In this document: one piece after another, positions 56,926 through 64,000 of the stretch
How the letters are laid out: the number at the start of each line of letters is the position of its first letter
How positions within the stretch are numbered: position 1 is the stretch's first letter
Assembly (NCBI RefSeq): GCF_014644455.1
Contig: NZ_BMKS01000005.1
Span: 1 to 64,000, forward strand
Origin: Caldovatus sediminis
Lineage (GTDB): Bacteria > Pseudomonadota > Alphaproteobacteria > Acetobacterales > Acetobacteraceae
Direction: 5' to 3'
DNA length: 64,000 nt
The notes under the pieces: generated by a model
Told to the model about the DNA's origin: nothing
The model's database searches: none
Seen by the model: only the letters and a program-made list of their open reading frames with translations
Program-made: the position numbers and the translations under genes

Positions 56926-58344
56926 TCACCGCCGCCGCGCCGGCGCGGCGCCGGCGCCGATGTCCCACCAGATTCCGGCCAGCAGCCCGAGCCCCTCGCG
57001 CAGCAGCGGCGCCAGCGCGTGCTCGTTCGGGCCGTGCTGGTTGCAGCCGGCGTAGCTGCTCGGGATCCAGATCACCGGGATGCCGAGCTCCTCCAGGAAC
57101 ATGTCGGAGGGGTTCGAGCCCGAGGAATTCGGCACGACGTTCGGCGGCCGGTTCGCCGTGCGCGCCATCGAGGCCGCCACCATCCCCACCCAGGGATCGT
57201 CCGGGTCGGTGCGCGCGGCGCCGAACATGTCGCGCTCCACCACCGGGACGATCTGCACGCGCCGGAAGCCGCGCGCGTCCAGGTGGCGCCGCAGCGCCGG
57301 CACGATCCCGTCGCCCGGCACGTCCACCGTGTGGCGCACCTGCAGCCGCGCGCGCGCCCTTCCCTGCACCGCGTTGGTCGGCGCGTCCGGGTGGCCGGTG
57401 ATCTGCGCCAGCACGATCACGCTGGTCCAGGCGAAGATCTTCTCGGCCCTGGTCAGCCCCGGCTCGCCCCAGTCCGGATCGGCCTCCGGCAGGCCGGGGA
57501 TGTCCTCGAACACCAGCTCCGCGCAGGCGCGCTTCACCGACTCCGGGATCGCCTTCGGCGTCCATCCCTCCACCAGGATGCGCCCCTGCGGCGTGACGAT
57601 GGAGGCGAGGGCGTGCGCCAGCACGAAGGCCGGGTCGGTCAGCACGCCGCCCCAGTGGCCGGAATGGTGCTCGCCCTCGCGGCACTCCACCACCAGGTCG
57701 AAGGCGACGCCGCCGCGCGCGCCGAGCTTCAGCTCCGGCATGAAGGTGGTCTGGCGCGGCCCGTCGAGGCCGATGAACACGTCCGCCGCCAGCAGGTCGC
57801 GGTCGCGCCGGATCAGCGCGCGCAGGCCCGGCGAGCCCTGCTCCTCGCCGGTCTCCACGACGACCTTCGCGTTGAAGCCGAGCCTCCCGCCGCGCTCCGC
57901 CAGCACCGCGCGCAGCGCGTGGATGGCGATCAGGTGCTGGCCCTTGTTGTCCGCCGTGCCGCGGCCGTACCAGCGGTCGCCGCGCACCGTGACCTGCCAC
58001 GGGTCGAGCCCGTCCTGCCAGCGCCCCGCGAGGCCGCGCACCACGTCGCCATGGCCGTAGATCAGCACCGTCGGCAGGGCGGGGTCCTCGATCCGGGTCG
58101 CGAGCAGCACCGGACCGCGGCCCTCGGCGGGATTCTCCAGCACGCGCGTCGCGAAGCCCATGCCGGCGAGCACCGCGGGCAGCGCCTCCTCGCAGTAGCG
58201 GCGCAGCTCGGGCAGGCTGCCCGGCATCTGGCTCTCGGTGCGCAGGGCGACGAGCCGGCGCAGGTCGGCGAGGAACCGCCCGTCGTCGAACGCCGCCTGC
58301 GCCCGCGCGATCGCGCCCGCCCGCGTGCCGCCGATCTCAGCCAT
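56926..58344 (-). CDS. M20-family metallopeptidase
   Basis: The 472-residue enzyme has the di-zinc site of M20 peptidases: IYGHGDVV, GRGTADNKGQ (bridging aspartate) and ETGEEQGSPG (catalytic glutamate). NSSGSNPSDMF and NQHGPNEHA follow. It hydrolyses dipeptides or N-acyl/carbamoyl amino acids; the substrate is unknown. GGGAGGGGG upstream sets ATG 58344. It is between prpF (71 bp) and the reductase gene (8 bp). Confidence 0.93.
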   Translation of the reverse strand: MAEIGGTRAGAIARAQAAFDDGRFLADLRRLVALRTESQMPGSLPELRRYCEEALPAVLAGMGFATRVLENPAEGRGPVLLATRIEDPALPTVLIYGHGDVVRGLAGRWQDGLDPWQVTVRGDRWYGRGTADNKGQHLIAIHALRAVLAERGGRLGFNAKVVVETGEEQGSPGLRALIRRDRDLLAADVFIGLDGPRQTTFMPELKLGARGGVAFDLVVECREGEHHSGHWGGVLTDPAFVLAHALASIVTPQGRILVEGWTPKAIPESVKRACAELVFEDIPGLPEADPDWGEPGLTRAEKIFAWTSVIVLAQITGHPDAPTNAVQGRARARLQVRHTVDVPGDGIVPALRRHLDARGFRRVQIVPVVERDMFGAARTDPDDPWVGMVAASMARTANRPPNVVPNSSGSNPSDMFLEELGIPVIWIPSSYAGCNQHGPNEHALAPLLREGLGLLAGIWWDIGAGAAPARRR

Positions 58345-58415
58345 CGCCCCCTCCCATTGGAACGCCCCGCGATCGTGGCATCCGGCCCGCGCCGCCGGAA
58401 GCCCGCCCCTGGCGC

Positions 58416-59567
58416 TCACTCCGGCGGCAGCCAGGCCACCTCGCCCTGCATCAGCCGCCGCGCGGTGCGGAACATCAGCGCGCTCTCCGCCACCCAGGCG
58501 CCGTCCGCGCCGCGCCGCACCTCGGCCCCCGCGGCGAGCACGCCGGAGGGATTGCCGATCCGCACCTCCTCCGCCGCCCCGGCGCCGCGGCGGGCGAGCA
58601 GGTTCGGCAAGGTCCCCTCGATCCGGCAGGCGACGCCGAGGCAGAGCGCCGCGGTCAGCGGCACCGCGCGGTGCAGCCGCTCCATCGAGACCGCGCGCAC
58701 CGCGATGTCATACGCCTCCGCCCCGATCGTCTCTCCACCGATGGTGCGGTAAGCGGCGGGCGCGGCCACCATCGCCACCTTCGGCACCCCGAGTCCCGCC
58801 TTCTCCGGCGACGCCGCCAGGCCCATCGCCACCGCGCCCACCCGGCGCAGCCGGTCGAGCCGGGCCATCACCCCGGGCCGCGCCTCGATCTCCTCCGGCG
58901 TCTCGGCCCCGGTCAGGCCCAGCGCCTCGGCCTCCACGAACACCACCGGCGTGCTCGCATCCACCAGCGAGGCGCGGTAGCGCCGCCCCTCGTCCACCAG
59001 CGCATCGAGCACGCGCCCCGTCGGCAGCAGCGCCCCGCTCGCCGCGCCGCCGGGCGCGAGGAAGTCGAGCCGCACCCGCGCCCCGGTGCCGGGCACGCCG
59101 GCGATGGCGAAGTCGCCGCGCACCTCCGCCCGGCCGTCGCGCACCGGGAAGCGCGCGTGGATCAGCTTGCGCGTGTTGGTCTGGTGGATGCGCACCAGCG
59201 CCTCGCCCTGCCGCGGCGCGCGCACCAGCCCCTCGTCCACCGCGAAGGGCCCGACGGCGGAGGAGAGGTTGCCGCAGTTCCCGGCCCAGTCCACCGCCGG
59301 CCGGTCCACCGCGACCTGGGCGAAGGTGTAGTCGAGATCGGCCTCCGGATGCGTCGGCGGCCCGATGATCACGGCCTTGGACAGCGAGGAGATGCCGCCC
59401 CCCATCCCGTCGAGCTGCCGCCCGTAGGGATCGGGGCTGCCGAGCACGCCGAGGAAGATGCGCTCCTGCGCCGCGCGCTCCGCCGGCAGGTCGCGGGCGT
59501 GGAAGAACACCCCCTTGGAGGTGCCGCCGCGCATGAAGACGGCGGGGATGAAGCGCTGGTTCGGCAT
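58416..59567 (-). CDS. prpF: PrpF-family isomerase (aconitate/4-oxalomesaconate tautomerase group)
   Basis: The 383-residue protein has the PrpF start IPAVFMRGGTSKGVFF, GMGGGISSLSKA and the cysteine-containing WAGNCGNLSSAVGPFA. PrpF proteins move a double bond in tricarboxylates (2-methyl-cis/trans-aconitate, 4-oxalomesaconate). It is divergent from a TcuA-like gene, with a 110-bp promoter region between them. That pairing suggests handling of aconitate formed from tricarballylate, although other PrpF roles are possible. Confidence 0.9.
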   Translation of the reverse strand: MPNQRFIPAVFMRGGTSKGVFFHARDLPAERAAQERIFLGVLGSPDPYGRQLDGMGGGISSLSKAVIIGPPTHPEADLDYTFAQVAVDRPAVDWAGNCGNLSSAVGPFAVDEGLVRAPRQGEALVRIHQTNTRKLIHARFPVRDGRAEVRGDFAIAGVPGTGARVRLDFLAPGGAASGALLPTGRVLDALVDEGRRYRASLVDASTPVVFVEAEALGLTGAETPEEIEARPGVMARLDRLRRVGAVAMGLAASPEKAGLGVPKVAMVAAPAAYRTIGGETIGAEAYDIAVRAVSMERLHRAVPLTAALCLGVACRIEGTLPNLLARRGAGAAEEVRIGNPSGVLAAGAEVRRGADGAWVAESALMFRTARRLMQGEVAWLPPE

Positions 59568-59590
59568 GGCGGGCGGCCTCCCTCCGCGAG

Positions 59591-59608
59591 GCGGGGCGGA
59601 CGCCCCGC
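59591..59608. promoter_or_regulatory. GC dyad between prpF and tcuA-like genes
   Basis: GCGGGGCG-GA-CGCCCCGC is an 8+8 bp perfect dyad. It ends 1 bp before the -35 of the tcuA-like promoter and starts 24 bp from the prpF ATG. It could be an operator for a divergent regulator or a leader hairpin. No regulator gene is adjacent. Confidence 0.4.
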
Positions 59609-59609
59609 G

Positions 59610-59639
59610 TTGACACGAATTTGCCGCGGTGCCTAGGGT
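59610..59639 (+). promoter_or_regulatory. Promoter of the tcuA-like gene
   Basis: A perfect TTGACA (59610-59615) is followed after 18 bp by TAGGGT (59634-59639, 3/6). Predicted transcription starts near 59646, leaving a short leader with AGGAGCGGAGG as ribosome site before ATG 59678. Confidence 0.55.
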
Positions 59640-59677
59640 CTGCGCCGACCAGCAGCGGGCAGGAGCGGAGGATCGGC

Positions 59678-61186
59678 ATGGCCGGACAGGACGCGGCGGC
59701 GGCGTATGACGTGATCGTGGTCGGGGCCGGCAACGCCGCGCTCTGCGCCGCCCTCTCGGCGCAGGAGCAGGGCGCCCGGGTGCTGGTGCTGGAGAAGGCC
59801 TCGGTCGAGGAGCGCGGCGGCAATTCCACCTTCACCGCCGGCGGCTTCCGCTTCGTCCACGACGGGCTCGAGGACCTGCGGCGCGACGTCCTCGTGGACC
59901 TCTCCGAGGCCGAGGCGAAGCAGATCTACATCCCGCCGCAGTCCGTGGACCGCTACATGGAGGATCTGATCCGGGTCACCGAGGGGCTGACGACGGAGGA
60001 GCTCGCCAACATCCTCATCCGCCGCTCGCGCGAGACGATCGTCTGGATGCGCACCAGGGGCGGCGTGCGCTTCATCCCGATGTTCGGCCGCCAGTCCTAC
60101 GTCGTGAACGGCATCCACCACTTCTACGGCGGCGTGAACATCGAGGCGGTCGGCGGCGGCTGGGGCCTGGTGGACTTCCTGATCAAGGCCGCCGAGCGCC
60201 ACGGCATCGAGATCCGCTACGAGACCGGCCTGCGCAGGCTGCTGCAGGACCGCAAGGGCCGGGTCGTCGGCGTGCAGGTCTTCGGCCCCGAGGGCTACGA
60301 GGACATCCACGCCAGGGCCGTCGTCCTCGCCTGCGGCGGCTTCGAGTCCAACCCCGAGATGCGCGTGCGCTACCTCGGCCCGGGCTGGGAGCTCTGCCGC
60401 GTGCGCGGCACGCGCCACAACACCGGCGACGGCCTGCGCGCCGCGCTCGAGATCGGCGCCCAGCCCTATGGCGGCTGGTCCACCTGCCACGCCGTGCAGT
60501 GGGACATCAGCGCCCCGCCCTACGGCGACCGCCAGGTGCTCGACAATTTCCAGAAGCACTCCTACCCGCTCGGCATCATCGTCAACCTGAACGGCGAGCG
60601 CTTCGTGGACGAGGGCGCGGACTACCGCAACCACACCTACGCGAAGTACGGCCGCGAGGTGATGAAGCAGCCGCAGCGCACGGCGGTGCAGATCTTCGAC
60701 GCCAAGACCATCGGCATGGTGCGCGACGAGTACCGCATCCGGCAGGTGACCAAGGCCACCGCGAACACGATCGAGGAGCTGGCCCGCGCGCTCGACATCA
60801 ACCCCGAGGGGCTCGCGCGCACGGTGCGGGAGTTCAACGCCGCCTGCCGGCCCGGCGACTACAACCCGGCGATCCTCGACGGCAAGCGCACGGAGGGCAT
60901 CGCCCCGCCGAAGTCGAACTGGGCGCTGCCGATCGACGAGCCGCCCTTCACCGGCTTCGTCGTCACCTGCGGCATCACCTTCACCTTCGGGGGCCTGCGC
61001 ATCAACACGCAGGGCGAGGTGCAGGACGTGACCGGCCGCTCCATCCCCGGCCTCTACGCGGCCGGGGAGCTGGTGGGCGGGATCTTCTACCAGAACTACC
61101 TCGGCGGCGCGGGGCTGATGTCGGGCGCGGTGTTCGGGCGGCTCTCCGGCGCCAGCGCCGGGCGGTTCGCGACGGCGGGGGGCTGA
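59678..61186 (+). CDS. tcuA: FAD-dependent tricarballylate dehydrogenase-like flavoprotein (TcuA)
   Basis: The 502-residue protein is of the fumarate-reductase flavoprotein superfamily. The FAD loop is VIVVGAGNAALCAALSA, followed by EKASVEERGGNSTFTAGGFR (in parts), which resembles TcuA closely. Later come LACGGFESN, GTRHNTGDG and LYAAGELVGG with QNYLGGAGLMSG. TcuA oxidises tricarballylate to cis-aconitate. TcuB is absent, so the electron acceptor is unknown, and a related substrate is possible. Confidence 0.82.
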   Translation: MAGQDAAAAYDVIVVGAGNAALCAALSAQEQGARVLVLEKASVEERGGNSTFTAGGFRFVHDGLEDLRRDVLVDLSEAEAKQIYIPPQSVDRYMEDLIRVTEGLTTEELANILIRRSRETIVWMRTRGGVRFIPMFGRQSYVVNGIHHFYGGVNIEAVGGGWGLVDFLIKAAERHGIEIRYETGLRRLLQDRKGRVVGVQVFGPEGYEDIHARAVVLACGGFESNPEMRVRYLGPGWELCRVRGTRHNTGDGLRAALEIGAQPYGGWSTCHAVQWDISAPPYGDRQVLDNFQKHSYPLGIIVNLNGERFVDEGADYRNHTYAKYGREVMKQPQRTAVQIFDAKTIGMVRDEYRIRQVTKATANTIEELARALDINPEGLARTVREFNAACRPGDYNPAILDGKRTEGIAPPKSNWALPIDEPPFTGFVVTCGITFTFGGLRINTQGEVQDVTGRSIPGLYAAGELVGGIFYQNYLGGAGLMSGAVFGRLSGASAGRFATAGG

Positions 61187-61302
61187 GGCGGCGCCCCTTC
61201 GGCCGGCGGCGGGCGCGCCGGGCCTGCCACGCGGCCCGCATCGTCGTCCAGGCCGCGGGCCGGGTCTCGCCCATCCCCGCAGCGCCCGTCCCGCGAGGCC
61301 CC

Positions 61303-61944
61303 ATGCGCCGCCGCCCGCTCCTCGCCGCCTTCGTCCCGCTCCTCGCCGCCCCGGCCTGCGCGCAACCGGCGGCGGAGCGCCCGACCAACCTGCGGCCGAC
61401 CCGCGACGTCGCCATCCGCTACCGCGTCACCGGCCCCGACCAGGGCGAGATGCGCATCGCCCACTCCGCCGCGGCGGAGGCGATCCGCACCGACTACGCC
61501 GGCTTCGGCCCGCCCGGCCCGGTGATCGCCGACATCGCCAACCGCCGCCTGATCTTGCTGCTCGAACACCAGCGCGCGGCGCGGGTTCACCCCCTCTCCG
61601 AGCCGGAGCTCCGCACCTTTCGGCAGCCCGAGCCCGGCACCCGGTTCGCCCGCCTGGGCACGGAGCGCATCGCCGGCCACGCCTGCACCCTCTGGCGCAT
61701 CATCCCGCCCATGCCCGGCGCCCCGCCGCTGACCGTGTGCCTCACCGAGGCCGGGGCGATGCTGCGCGCCGAGGAAGGGGGCCAGCGCGCCGAGGCGCTC
61801 GAGGTCATCTACGCCGTGCAGGACCCGGCGCTGTTCCGAATTCCGGACGGATGGCGGGTCGTCCGCGACTGTCGCGGCCGGCGGCCGCCTCCTCCGGCCG
61901 CCGGGACCGCGGCGCCTGCCCCGCGGTTGTGCTTCGTCCCTTGA
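61303..61944 (+). CDS. Secreted protein, first of three tandem paralogs
   Basis: The 213-residue protein has a signal peptide (LLAAFVPLLAAPACAQ) and then RPTRDVAIRYRVTG, the opening also found in the next two proteins. It shares with them an RIAGHACTLWRI block and VIYAVQDPALFRIPDGW. It is the most diverged of the three, lacks the RAFMVMD block and has a Pro-rich C-terminus. The fold resembles DUF4412-like lipoprotein-type beta proteins; no function is known. Confidence 0.72.
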   Translation: MRRRPLLAAFVPLLAAPACAQPAAERPTNLRPTRDVAIRYRVTGPDQGEMRIAHSAAAEAIRTDYAGFGPPGPVIADIANRRLILLLEHQRAARVHPLSEPELRTFRQPEPGTRFARLGTERIAGHACTLWRIIPPMPGAPPLTVCLTEAGAMLRAEEGGQRAEALEVIYAVQDPALFRIPDGWRVVRDCRGRRPPPPAAGTAAPAPRLCFVP

Positions 61945-61996
61945 CCGCAACCCGAATGATGCGGGATCGTGAAAACCGCCCACGGACCGGGGGGCC

Positions 61997-62779
61997 ATGA
62001 CCATGCGTCGCCGATCGCCGCTCGCCGCCGTCTCCGCCGCCCTGCTGGCCGGGTCCGCCTCGGCCGGTGCCGCGCAGGACCGCCCGCTCGCCTCGCCGAC
62101 CCGCGACGTCGCCGTCACCTACCGCCTCGGCGCCGGCGGGCCGACGGAGGAGATGCGCCTCTCCTGGCTCACCGCGGAGCAGCGCATGCGCCTCGACATG
62201 CCCGGCCAGGGCTACATGGTGATCGATCAGCGCGCCCAGCGCGCCTTCATGGTCATGGACGACCAGCGCATGGTCATGGAGATCCCCTTCGCCCAGAACA
62301 CGCGGCGCATGGGCCAGCTCCCGCCCGGCGCGAGGCTGACGCGCGAGGGGCAGGACCGGGTCGCCGGCGCCCCCTGCACGATCTGGGCCTACCAGGAGCG
62401 CGGACGCACCGGCCGTTCCTGCATCACCGACGATGGCGTGGTGCTGCGCGTCGAGAGCGCCGCCGGGCCGGAGGAATCCATGGAGGCGCGGACGATCGCC
62501 TACGGCCCGCAGGACCCCAGCCGGTTCCGTCCCCCGGAGGACTACACCCTGCTGTCCATGCTGCCCGGCCCTGCGCCGGCCGGCCCGCCGCCGATCGCCT
62601 CCGGTCCGGCCGGGCCGCCCCCGTTCGGCGGGGCCGTGCCGCCCGGCGCCATGCCGTTCGGCGCGCTGCCGGCACTGCCGCCGGCCGGCGCGGTCGGAGC
62701 GACCTCGACCGGAAGCTCCTCCTCCGCATCCTCCGCGGTGGTGGCTCCGTACGGCGCCGCCCCGCAGCGGTCGCGCTGA
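61997..62779 (+). CDS. Secreted protein, second tandem paralog
   Basis: The 260-residue protein has a signal peptide (AAVSAALLAGSASAGAAQ), then SPTRDVAVTYRLG, MRLSW, an RMRLDMPGQGYMVIDQRAQR segment, RAFMVMDDQRMVMEIP and QDRVAGAPCTIW with a second cysteine in SCITDD. A 75-residue Pro/Gly/Ala/Ser tail follows the domain. It is 52 bp after the first paralog. No function is known. Confidence 0.75.
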   Translation: MTMRRRSPLAAVSAALLAGSASAGAAQDRPLASPTRDVAVTYRLGAGGPTEEMRLSWLTAEQRMRLDMPGQGYMVIDQRAQRAFMVMDDQRMVMEIPFAQNTRRMGQLPPGARLTREGQDRVAGAPCTIWAYQERGRTGRSCITDDGVVLRVESAAGPEESMEARTIAYGPQDPSRFRPPEDYTLLSMLPGPAPAGPPPIASGPAGPPPFGGAVPPGAMPFGALPALPPAGAVGATSTGSSSSASSAVVAPYGAAPQRSR

Positions 62780-62861
62780 GGCCCGTCCGGTGCGCGCGGC
62801 TGCGAAGGCGGCGGCACCGCCCCGCTCCCGCGAGCCCGTAACGCCCGTCCGGGGGACCCGC

Positions 62862-63536
62862 ATGGCACACCGGTCATGCCGCCTTTTCCGCCCCTTGCGT
62901 GGACTCGCCATCGCCGTCGTGGCCCTGGCCGCGGCGCCGGTTCCCGGCGGTTCGGCGGCGGCCTCCGACCAGGAGGCGCCGGAAGGCGCCGCGCCGCCCC
63001 TGCTGCCGGTGCGCGACGTCGCGGTGACCTACCGCCTCGCGGGCCTCGGCGGCGCGAAGGAGATGCGCATATCCTGGCTGGCTGCGGCGGGCCGCCTGCG
63101 GCTCGACCTGCCAGCGGAACTCGGCGGCGTCATGCTGGTGGACCGCCACGCCCAGCGCGCCTTCATGGTCATGGACCCCCAGCGCCTGGTGGTGGAGCTG
63201 CCGCTCGGCGGCGACCTGCCGCGCCTCGGGGAGCTGCCGCCGGGCGCGCAGCTCGTGCGCGAGGGGCAGGACCGGGTCGCCGGCCTGCCCTGCACGGTCT
63301 GGCGCTACCGGGACCGCGAGCAGTCCGGCCGCGCCTGCATCACGGCCGACGGGGTCCTGCTGCGCGCGAGCGGGCCGGGGCCGGCGGGGACAGGGGATGG
63401 CGGCGCGCTGGAGGCGGTGGCCGTCGCCTACGGCCCGCAGGATCCGGCCCGGTTCGAGCCGCCGCCCGGCTACCGGTCCATGCGGGCCGCGCCGCCGGCA
63501 GGCGAGGCCCCGCCGACGCGCACCGCCGGCCGCTGA
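62862..63536 (+). CDS. Secreted protein, third tandem paralog
   Basis: The 224-residue protein is closest to the second paralog: VRDVAVTYRLAG, MRISWL, RAFMVMDPQRLVVELP, QDRVAGLPCTVWRYRD and ACITADGVLLRA occur in the same order. The signal peptide is LAIAVVALAAAPVPGGSAAA. It lies 93 bp upstream of lolA in the same direction; it may share envelope-related regulation, which is inference. Confidence 0.75.
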   Translation: MAHRSCRLFRPLRGLAIAVVALAAAPVPGGSAAASDQEAPEGAAPPLLPVRDVAVTYRLAGLGGAKEMRISWLAAAGRLRLDLPAELGGVMLVDRHAQRAFMVMDPQRLVVELPLGGDLPRLGELPPGAQLVREGQDRVAGLPCTVWRYRDREQSGRACITADGVLLRASGPGPAGTGDGGALEAVAVAYGPQDPARFEPPPGYRSMRAAPPAGEAPPTRTAGR

Positions 63537-63628
63537 GGGAGCGCTCGCGCGCCCGGCTTCGGAGCGGGCGCGCCACCGCAGGCGTCAGCCCCTTCCCCCG
63601 GGCGGGCCGCCGCGCCACATCGGGGCGG

Positions 63629-64000
63629 ATGACGAGCACGCCGCCCCGCCGCGCCCTCTCCCGACGCGCCGTCCTGGCCGCCACGGTCCTGTCCGCCGCC
63701 GCCGTTCCGCCGCCCGCCGCGGCGCAGGCCACGGCGCTGTCGGAGCGCGACCGCGCGGACCTCGCCCGCATCGAGGCCTATCTCAACGGCCTCACCACCC
63801 TGCGGGCGCGATTCCTGCAGATCGCCCAGAACGGCGCCACGGCCGAGGGAACCGCCTGGATCTGGCGCCCGGGCCGGATGCGCTTCGAGTACGACCCGCC
63901 CGAGCCGCTGCTGCTGGTGGCCAGCCACGGCCAGTTCCTGCTCTACGACCGGGAGCTGCGCCAGCCTTCCACCGTGCCGGTCTCGCAGACCCCGCTTGCC
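63629..64000 (+). CDS. lolA: Outer-membrane lipoprotein carrier protein LolA (partial, cut by window end)
   Basis: The first 124 residues are visible. After a signal region (RRAVLAATVLSAAAVPPPAAAQ) comes RIEAYLNGLTTLRARFLQIA, then EGTAWIWRPGRMRFEYDPPEP and LLLVASHGQFLLYDRELRQ, quoted in parts. These match LolA, which carries lipoproteins across the periplasm to LolB. The gene continues beyond base 64000. Confidence 0.93.
   Translation, partial: MTSTPPRRALSRRAVLAATVLSAAAVPPPAAAQATALSERDRADLARIEAYLNGLTTLRARFLQIAQNGATAEGTAWIWRPGRMRFEYDPPEPLLLVASHGQFLLYDRELRQPSTVPVSQTPLA

Overview
The window is very GC-rich (by eye roughly three quarters G+C, with a strong G/C bias at third codon positions) and is packed with alphaproteobacterial genes. 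The aa3-oxidase gene order ctaC-ctaD-ctaB-ctaG-ctaE-DUF983-SURF1, the thrC / M16 peptidase / pmbA block, an etfB-etfA-3-hydroxyacyl-CoA dehydrogenase operon behind a HIG1-type small protein, a phasin and many Bug/TctC-type catabolic genes together suggest a Rhodospirillales organism, most likely Acetobacteraceae of the Roseomonas type. This is an inference from gene content and order; no rRNA gene is present. I found no tRNA, rRNA or CRISPR array. Nearly all long open frames on the strand opposite a real gene are GC-driven shadows.

Layout. 0.1-4.2 kb (minus): pmbA, an M16 peptidase and thrC. 4.3-7.3 kb: two sulfotransferase-like genes and a DXD glycosyltransferase-like gene, apparently inserted between thrC and the oxidase operon. 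7.4-15.6 kb (minus): the cytochrome aa3 oxidase operon with its heme O synthase, copper chaperone and SURF1, ending in an M32 carboxypeptidase. 16-19.5 kb (minus): phasin, COQ9/TetR-like protein, proC and a Kef-type antiporter. 19.8-28 kb (plus): a small orphan, hrpB, an HtrA protease, a two-component system, a small secreted protein and an MFS carrier. 28-29.7 kb (minus): an AtzE-like amidase coupled to an AtzG-like small subunit. 30-38 kb: a class III CoA-transferase, a CHAP lipoprotein, typA, a VapBC-like toxin-antitoxin pair, a protein built from two copies of an unrecognised domain, two STY0301-like secreted paralogs and an alpha/beta hydrolase. 38.5-44.4 kb: an SDR, a sugar-binding-like protein without a visible signal peptide, azlCD, a large MscS channel and a HIG1-type protein. 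44.4-47.2 kb: the etf operon with a recognisable promoter and leader hairpin. 47.3-51.2 kb: an AT-richer orphan, recX, a PRC-barrel protein, a phosphoesterase and a 2Fe-2S ferredoxin. 51-61.2 kb: a catabolic region (zinc alcohol dehydrogenase, 2OG oxygenase, Ldh2-type dehydrogenase, TctC-type binding protein, quinone reductase, M20 peptidase, PrpF, TcuA-like flavoprotein). 61.3-64 kb: three tandem secreted paralogs followed by the start of lolA.

The least expected features are: (i) three copies of a diverged intergenic repeat of about 150-160 bp at 29.8-32.15 kb, all in one orientation and each able to fold a stem; (ii) a perfect 19-bp inverted repeat placed over the start codon and the last codons of the STY0301-like gene lying between two of these copies; (iii) the two-domain SHGG/NDAGIG protein; (iv) the sulfotransferase/glycosyltransferase insertion; (v) a possible tricarballylate/aconitate unit in which divergent tcuA-like and prpF-like genes share a region with a good promoter and a dyad; (vi) a TauD N-terminal stub. 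No feature clearly represents a new defence or mobile system.
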